Of a DNA stretch of 64,000 nt, positions 59,596-64,000 are shown one piece after another. The position numbers and the translations under genes were made by a program. Numbering within the stretch: the first letter of the stretch is position 1; each line of letters opens with the position of its first letter. Under the pieces are notes generated by a model. That model searched no databases and was not told where the DNA came from. It saw only the letters and a program-made list of their open reading frames with translations. Origin of the DNA: VRUE01 sp963728365 (lineage in GTDB: Bacteria; Actinomycetota; Thermoleophilia; Solirubrobacterales; 70-9); assembly GCA_963728365.1 (NCBI GenBank), contig CAVSJI010000001.1:186001-250000 (forward strand). The letters run 5' to 3'.

Positions 59596-60684
59596 GTGAC
59601 CCTGGTCGTCAAGCTCGGCTCCTCGATCGTCGCCGCCGACGACGGCGCCCTGCGCACCGACGTCCTCGACTCCGTCTGCGAGCAGGTGGCGGATCTGGAG
59701 CGGGGGGGAGAGCGGGTCGTGATGGTGACCTCCGGGGCGATCGCGCGGGGCATGCGGTTGATGGGCGTGCCGGTGCGGCCGCGGACCATGGACGAGCTGC
59801 AGGCCGCCTCGGCGGTCGGCCAGGGGGACCTCTTCCGGGCCTACGAAAGCCGTCTCGCCGAGCACGGCACCCGTTCGGCGCAGGTGCTGCTCACCGCCGG
59901 AGACATAGCTGCCCGGACCAACTACCTCAACGCGCGTCAGACGCTGCGCAAGCTGGTCGAGTGGGGAGTGGTTCCGGTCGTCAACGAGAACGACACGACG
60001 GCGACCGACGAGATCACCTTCGGCGACAACGACTTCCTCGCCGCCCAGGTGGCGATCCTGCTCGATGCGCGCCTGCTGGTGCTGCTGACCAATACTGACG
60101 GTCTTTACACGGCTGATCCGGCAACCGACCCCGAGGCGAGGCGCATCCCGGAGATCGTCGACTTCGCCGAGCTGGACGGGCTCGCGATCGGAGACCGCAC
60201 CTCGGTCTTCGGATCGGGCGGGATGCGCAGCAAGGTGGCCGCCGCGGAGATGGCAAGCGAGTCAGGCATCCCGGCCGCGATCTGTGACGGGACGGCCGCC
60301 GGGACGCTTGTCGCCGCGGCCGGCGGCGAGCCGGTCGGCACGCGGTTCGCCGCTGGGGAGACGAAGGCATCGAGCTTCAAGCTGTGGCTCAAGTACGCCA
60401 AGCCGTCGCACGGGCAGGTGGCCGTCGACGCCGGCGCGGCGCGGGTGCTCCGCGAGAGCGGGTCGAGTCTGCTGCCGGTCGGCATCACCGGCGTCAGCGG
60501 CGAGTTCGATGCGGGCGATGCAGTCGAGGTCGTGTCCGACGGGACGGTCGTCGGCAAGGGGATCGTCGACTACTCGGCGGTTGAGCTGGCGGGTGTGATC
60601 GGCCTCAAGAGCGAGGAAGTGCGTGAGCGCTTGCCGCACGCGGCTGACGAGGTGATCCACCGGGATCGGTTCGTGCTGGTTTGA
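59596..60684 (+). CDS. proB: Glutamate 5-kinase
   Basis: ProB phosphorylates glutamate in the first step of proline synthesis. This 362-aa protein has the amino-acid-kinase start 'LVVKLGSSIVAADDGALRTD', 'VTSGAIARGMRLMG', 'PVVNENDTTATDEITFGDND', 'LLTNTDGLYTADPATDPEAR' and 'GSGGMRSKVAAAEMASESGI'. The C-terminal PUA domain (about residues 275-362) is the usual full-length form. The GTG start is at 59596. proA follows after a family A hairpin. Confidence 0.97.
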   Translation: MTLVVKLGSSIVAADDGALRTDVLDSVCEQVADLERGGERVVMVTSGAIARGMRLMGVPVRPRTMDELQAASAVGQGDLFRAYESRLAEHGTRSAQVLLTAGDIAARTNYLNARQTLRKLVEWGVVPVVNENDTTATDEITFGDNDFLAAQVAILLDARLLVLLTNTDGLYTADPATDPEARRIPEIVDFAELDGLAIGDRTSVFGSGGMRSKVAAAEMASESGIPAAICDGTAAGTLVAAAGGEPVGTRFAAGETKASSFKLWLKYAKPSHGQVAVDAGAARVLRESGSSLLPVGITGVSGEFDAGDAVEVVSDGTVVGKGIVDYSAVELAGVIGLKSEEVRERLPHAADEVIHRDRFVLV

Positions 60685-60704
60685 TCTTCGAGCGCGAGCG
60701 TGGG

Positions 60705-60784
60705 GGGAGGGCTGGACAGCCCCTCCCAAAACGCTCGCCGGGAGGCTCGCTGGAGTGTTTTGGGAGGGACTGCCCAGCCCTCCC
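60705..60784 (+). repeat. Family A hairpin element, copy 5, between proB and proA
   Basis: Arms 60705-60732 and 60757-60784 pair at 26 of 28 positions. The 24-nt loop 60733-60756 is identical to that of copy 2. It starts 20 bp after the proB stop and ends 18 bp before the proA start. Confidence 0.92.
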
Positions 60785-60802
60785 GGCTACCCTTAGCGGT
60801 CG

Positions 60803-62071
60803 ATGGCCGTGACCGCAAAGACAGTCGCCGAGACCTGCGCCGCGGCGCGGCGGGCTTCGCGGGAGCTGGGGACCGCTCCGCGGGCCGCGAAGGACGCGGC
60901 GCTTGCGGCGACCGCACGTTTGCTGGGCGAGCGCTCGGCGGAGGTGCTGGAGGCCAACGCGGCCGATTTGGCCGATGAGCGGGCGGCGGGACTGACTGAG
61001 GCGTTGCGCGATCGTCTCACGCTTACGGAGGCCCGAATCGCGGCGATGGCGGAGGGTGTGCGGACCGTTGCCGCGCTGGAGGATCCGATCGGCGAGGAGT
61101 TGGAGCACAAGACGCTCGCGGGGGGCCTGGATTTGCGCAAGATTCGGGTGCCGCTCGGCGTGGTGGCGGTGGTATACGAGGCGCGGCCGAACGTGACGAT
61201 CGACTGTGCGGCGCTGACGATCAAGAGCGGCAACGCGATCGTGCTGCGCGGCTCGAGCTACGCCGAGCGCTCGAACGCGGCGCTGGCGACGGTCGTGCGG
61301 GAAGCCCTTGGCGAAGCTGGGCTGTCCGAGGACGCGGTCTCGATGCTCTCGGTCGGCGAGGGGCGTGGGGACCTGGCTGAGCTGGCCACGCAGGAAGGGA
61401 CGGTCGACCTGCTGATACCGCGCGGCGGGGAGGGGCTGAAGAACGCGCTGAAGGAAGTCGCGACGGTGCCGGTGATCTATGCGGCCGCCGGCAACTGCCA
61501 CGTCTACGTGCACGATGACGCCGACCTCGAGATGGCGAGGAGGATCGCCTACAACGCGAAGGTCCAGCGGCCCGGAGTTTGCAACGCGGCCGAGACGCTG
61601 CTCGTCAATGCGGCGGTTGCTGCCGACTTCCTGCCGAGCGCGCTCGCCGACCTGCAGGCGGCAGGCGTCGAGCTGGTCGGCGACGAGCGCGTTCGCGATC
61701 TGGCTGGAGGGGTTGAGGTAGGAGCAGCGACCGAGGAGGACTGGAGCACCGAGTTCCTCGATCTGAAGATGGCGGTAGGTGCGGTCGACTCGCTCGAGGA
61801 GGCGGTCGAGCACATCAACACCCACGGCACGAGTCATTCGGAGGCGATCGTCACCGGGTCGGCCGAGGCAGCGGAGCGCTTCACAGCGGGAGTCGACGCG
61901 GCCGTCGTCTACACCAACGCCTCGACCCGCTTCACCGACGGGTTCGAGTTCGGGATGGGGGCGGAGATCGGTAACTCGACTCAGAAGCTGCACGCGCGCG
62001 GGCCGATCGGGCTGCGGGAGCTGACGACCTACAAGTACGTCGTCCACGGCGACGGCCAGATTCGTGAGTAG
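60803..62071 (+). CDS. proA: Glutamate-5-semialdehyde dehydrogenase (gamma-glutamyl phosphate reductase)
   Basis: ProA reduces glutamyl-5-phosphate with NADPH. This 422-aa protein has 'RVPLGVVAVVYEARPNVTID', 'KSGNAIVLRGSSYAERSNAA', 'DLLIPRGGEGLKNAL', the catalytic Cys in 'QRPGVCNAAETLLV' and 'THGTSHSEAIVTGS'. ATG 60803. Its end overlaps nadD by 8 bp. proB-proA-nadD-rsfS is a standard order downstream of obgE. Confidence 0.97.
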   Translation: MAVTAKTVAETCAAARRASRELGTAPRAAKDAALAATARLLGERSAEVLEANAADLADERAAGLTEALRDRLTLTEARIAAMAEGVRTVAALEDPIGEELEHKTLAGGLDLRKIRVPLGVVAVVYEARPNVTIDCAALTIKSGNAIVLRGSSYAERSNAALATVVREALGEAGLSEDAVSMLSVGEGRGDLAELATQEGTVDLLIPRGGEGLKNALKEVATVPVIYAAAGNCHVYVHDDADLEMARRIAYNAKVQRPGVCNAAETLLVNAAVAADFLPSALADLQAAGVELVGDERVRDLAGGVEVGAATEEDWSTEFLDLKMAVGAVDSLEEAVEHINTHGTSHSEAIVTGSAEAAERFTAGVDAAVVYTNASTRFTDGFEFGMGAEIGNSTQKLHARGPIGLRELTTYKYVVHGDGQIRE

Positions 62072-62675
62072 CTCGCAGGCCGCCGGCATCGGCGTGCTCG
62101 GCTCGGCGTTCAACCCGCCGCACCTCGGGCACCTGGCGCTCGCCCAGGAGGCGCTCTGGCAGCTCGGGCTGGAGGAGGTGGTGCTGGTGCCGACCGGAAC
62201 GGCACCGCACAAGCGGATCGCCGACGACCCCGGGCGGGAGCTGCGCCTGGCGATGACCCGGCTCGCCGCCGCCGACGACGCGCGCTTCTCCGTCTCCACC
62301 CTGGAGGTCGAGCGCGACGGACCGTCCTACACGTATGAGACCTTGCAGCTGCTTGCGGATGAACGAGGCGACAGGGAGCTGGTGTTCGTGATGGGGGCGG
62401 ACGCCGCGGTGGGCCTCGAGAGCTGGCGCGAGCCGCAGCGGGTGACCGAGTTGGCGCAGCTCGCGGTGGCGCGCCGAGCGGGCATCTCCGACGCCGAGGT
62501 CACGGCCGTGCTGCGCAGCCTCGGGGCCGGGGGGCGGGCGACGATGCTGGAGATGCCGCAGTTCGGCGTCTCCTCCTCGGCGGTGCGCGAGCGGGCCTCG
62601 GAGGGCCGGCCGTTGCGCTACCTGGTGCCCGAGCCGGTGGCGCGCTTCATCGAAGAGAAGGGGATCTACCGATGA
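62064..62675 (+). CDS. nadD: Nicotinate-nucleotide adenylyltransferase
   Basis: NadD joins ATP and nicotinate mononucleotide in NAD synthesis. This 203-aa protein has 'GVLGSAFNPPHLGHLALAQE' (GxFxPxHxGH motif), 'VLVPTGTAPHK', 'FVMGADAAVGLESWREPQRV' and 'FGVSSSAVRERASEGRPLRY' (SSTxxR-type), ending 'YLVPEPVARFIEEKGIY'. The usual 'GGTFNP' reads 'GSAFNP', a tolerated variant. The GTG start lies within the proA end; the stop overlaps rsfS (ATGA). Confidence 0.95.
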   Translation: MSSSQAAGIGVLGSAFNPPHLGHLALAQEALWQLGLEEVVLVPTGTAPHKRIADDPGRELRLAMTRLAAADDARFSVSTLEVERDGPSYTYETLQLLADERGDRELVFVMGADAAVGLESWREPQRVTELAQLAVARRAGISDAEVTAVLRSLGAGGRATMLEMPQFGVSSSAVRERASEGRPLRYLVPEPVARFIEEKGIYR

Positions 62676-63085
62676 GCGTCGAGGCCAAGTCGAGCGGCAG
62701 CGAGGCGCTCGCCCGGGGGATCGCCGCGATCGCCGACGCGAAAGCGGCGACCGAGATCGTCGCGCTGGACATGCGCTCGCTGGTCTCCTACACCGACTTC
62801 CTCGTCGTCTGCACAGCGCGCAACGAGCGTCAGGCGCGGGCGATCGCCGACGAGGTGAAGCTCGAGCTGAAGCAGGGGGGCGGGCTGCTGCCCGGCGGTT
62901 CGGAGGCCTCCGAAGCGGCGGGCTGGATCGTGCTCGACTACCTCGACTGCGTGCTGCACGTCTTCACCGCCGAGGCGCGCGAGCGCTACCAGCTCGAGGA
63001 TCTCTGGCGCGAGGCGCCGCGGCTTGAGCTTGGGACGTTCGGGGATGGCGTCCGAGGGCACCTTTACGGTGCCGCGCATGGGTAG
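62672..63085 (+). CDS. rsfS: Ribosome silencing factor
   Basis: RsfS binds L14 and blocks subunit joining in starvation. This 137-aa protein has 'VALDMRSLVSYTDFLVVCTA', 'NERQARAIADEVKLELKQGG' and 'AGWIVLDYLDCVLHVFTAEA' followed by 'RERYQLEDLWREAP', as in the Oligomerisation/RsfS family. ATG 62672 overlaps nadD. Its end overlaps the next ORF. Confidence 0.95.
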   Translation: MSVEAKSSGSEALARGIAAIADAKAATEIVALDMRSLVSYTDFLVVCTARNERQARAIADEVKLELKQGGGLLPGGSEASEAAGWIVLDYLDCVLHVFTAEARERYQLEDLWREAPRLELGTFGDGVRGHLYGAAHG

Positions 63086-63827
63086 CTTCAAGAGGGCGCT
63101 CCTCGGCTACCGCCGCACCGAAGTGGATGCGGCGATCGCCGCGCGTGAGGCCCGCGGCTGGGCGCTGGAGCGCGACGCGGAGGAGGCGCTTGGCCGCTGG
63201 CGCGAGGCGTCCGACGCGGCGGCGAGCGCTGAGGAGGATCTGGTGACGCTGGCAGAGATGGTGATCGAGCGCGAGCGCGAGATCCGCGGCCTGCACCAGC
63301 GGCTGCTGGAAGCCAACGAGCGCCACGACCGCAGCGTCGCCTCGCTGGAGGCCGTCTCGGCGAAGCTCGAGGAGATTCAGTCCCAAGCCCGCGGCCAGGC
63401 GACGCGGATCCGGATGAAGGCGCTGCGCGAGGCGGTCGAGGTCGGCCGCCGGGCGCAGGAGCTGACTGACGCCCAAGAGGCCAGCGAATCCGCGCCCGCG
63501 GCAGAGGCCCTGGCCGGCGAGGTCGAGCGCGCCGCCATGCACCTCTACGAAGGCCTGGTCAAAATCGAGATCGGCCCGCTCGACGACTTCTCCCAGCTGG
63601 TCGGCTTCGAGGACGCCGCCGGTCAGATCGACGCCACCTCGGAGATCTCGGTCGAGCGCTTCTCCGAGGGCCGCGCAACCCTCTCGATGCGCCTCAACGA
63701 GCCGGTCGAGCTGCTCCGCGAGCTCGAGGAGCGCTCCCCGCTCGAGTTCAAAGTCCGCCGCACCGCGGACGACAACCTGATCCTCGACATCGACGAGGAC
63801 CAGGGCCCCGAACAGCACGCCGCCTGA
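63045..63827 (+). CDS. DivIVA-like coiled-coil protein
   Basis: This roughly 260-aa protein begins 'MASEGTFTVPRMGSFKRALL' then 'GYRRTEVDAAIAAREARGWA', matching the DivIVA N-terminal signature (short polar start, 'GYRRxEVDA'). A coiled coil follows (about residues 35-135), then a folded C-terminal region with 'IEIGPLDDFSQLVGFEDAAG'. DivIVA proteins mark curved membrane and organise cell growth or division. ATG 63045 or ATG 63078 is possible. It ends 30 bp before tRNA-Cys. The link with the elongation genes upstream is inference. Confidence 0.75.
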   Translation: MASEGTFTVPRMGSFKRALLGYRRTEVDAAIAAREARGWALERDAEEALGRWREASDAAASAEEDLVTLAEMVIEREREIRGLHQRLLEANERHDRSVASLEAVSAKLEEIQSQARGQATRIRMKALREAVEVGRRAQELTDAQEASESAPAAEALAGEVERAAMHLYEGLVKIEIGPLDDFSQLVGFEDAAGQIDATSEISVERFSEGRATLSMRLNEPVELLRELEERSPLEFKVRRTADDNLILDIDEDQGPEQHAA

Positions 63828-63857
63828 CCACCCGGCGCCGATACCCTTCATCCACCC

Positions 63858-63928
63858 GGCGCCCTGGCGGAGTGGTTACGCAGCGGCCTGCAAAGCCGTT
63901 TACACCGGTTCGATTCCGGTGGGCGCCT
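63858..63928 (+). tRNA. tRNA-Cys (anticodon GCA)
   Basis: The acceptor arms GGCGCCC (63858-63864) and GGGCGCC (63921-63927) pair fully. The anticodon stem GCGGC/GCCGT holds the loop CTGCAAA, giving anticodon GCA. The T arm ACCGG-TTCGATT-CCGGT is standard. The discriminator base is T (U73), as expected for tRNA-Cys. No CCA is encoded, so it must be added. Confidence 0.95.
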
Positions 63929-63933
63929 CTGGG

Positions 63934-63960
63934 TCTAGCGGGCGGATTACGTCCGCTAGA
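63934..63960 (+). terminator. Hairpin after tRNA-Cys
   Basis: tctagcgggcg (63934-63944) pairs with cgtccgctaga (63950-63960) over 11 bp with one G-T, around the loop gatta. It lies 5 bp after the tRNA. A short ttt follows at about 63965. The remaining 40 bases hold nothing recognisable. Confidence 0.6.
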
Positions 63961-64000
63961 GCGGTTTGCTGCTGATTCTGCGCCGCAACCGGAATCCGGC

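Noticed and set aside
60360..60784. Integron attC sites as an explanation of the hairpins
   Set aside because: attC sites conserve the basal arms (R and L boxes) and vary the tip; here the tip is conserved and the base varies. No integrase is present.

Overview
The window is a very GC-rich actinobacterial chromosome segment with GTG, TTG and apparently CTG starts and many ATGA/GTGA/TTGA gene overlaps. Gene content and order (mreBCD-mrdA-rodA-rng, rplU-rpmA-obgE-proB-proA-nadD-rsfS, tsaE/tsaB/rimI/tsaD, tig-clpP-clpX-valS-folC) and the protein style suggest class Thermoleophilia (Solirubrobacterales-like). That placement is inference from protein character, not from a marker search.

Layout. 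1-3.4 kb: a membrane-tethered ECF sigma factor with a secreted Ca-binding partner, a YdcZ transporter and a flavin reductase. 3.4-8.1 kb: rpsA, coaE, a lytic transglycosylase, an MFS permease and a small envelope protein. 8.2-16.9 kb: a small HTH regulator, DoxX, uvrB, an MmgE/PrpD-like protein, a SnoaL-like protein, a thioredoxin-TPR protein and uvrA. 17-22.6 kb: a xylose-type ABC transporter (xylFGH), an FKBP lipoprotein, a ROK sugar kinase and a hexapeptide acyltransferase. 22.6-29.3 kb: panC-panD-panB, fmdB-like, type 4 UDG, tsaE, a small secreted protein, tsaB, rimI, tsaD and a glutaredoxin-like protein. 29.3-33.8 kb: an RTX-like secreted protein, two small HTH proteins, a GH15 glycosidase and ctaG. 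33.8-47.7 kb: tig, clpP, an M23 peptidase, a one-gene restriction-modification island, a GNAT protein, clpX, valS, folC, two small membrane proteins, ndk and maf. 47.8-57.6 kb: the cell-shape operon, an RNase E/G and the L21-L27-Obg cluster. 57.6-64 kb: an acyltransferase-SGNH protein, proB, proA, nadD, rsfS, a DivIVA-like protein and tRNA-Cys(GCA).

The ordinary genes are housekeeping: DNA repair, translation and its quality control, CoA, NAD and proline synthesis, t6A modification, cell-wall elongation and sugar uptake.

The most interesting layer is a dense set of palindromic elements in at least three sequence families. Family A (5 copies) has a constant 24-nt apical module on arms that differ at every site yet still pair. 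Family B (4 copies plus a half-site) lies in frame inside valS, folC and a flavin reductase; in valS and folC it encodes nearly the same peptide. Family C (3 copies) includes one inside tsaB. Several other long inverted repeats are single-copy. A second theme is near-cognate start codons: clpX, tsaB and an M23 peptidase each have a well-supported CTG start and no usable ATG, GTG or TTG.
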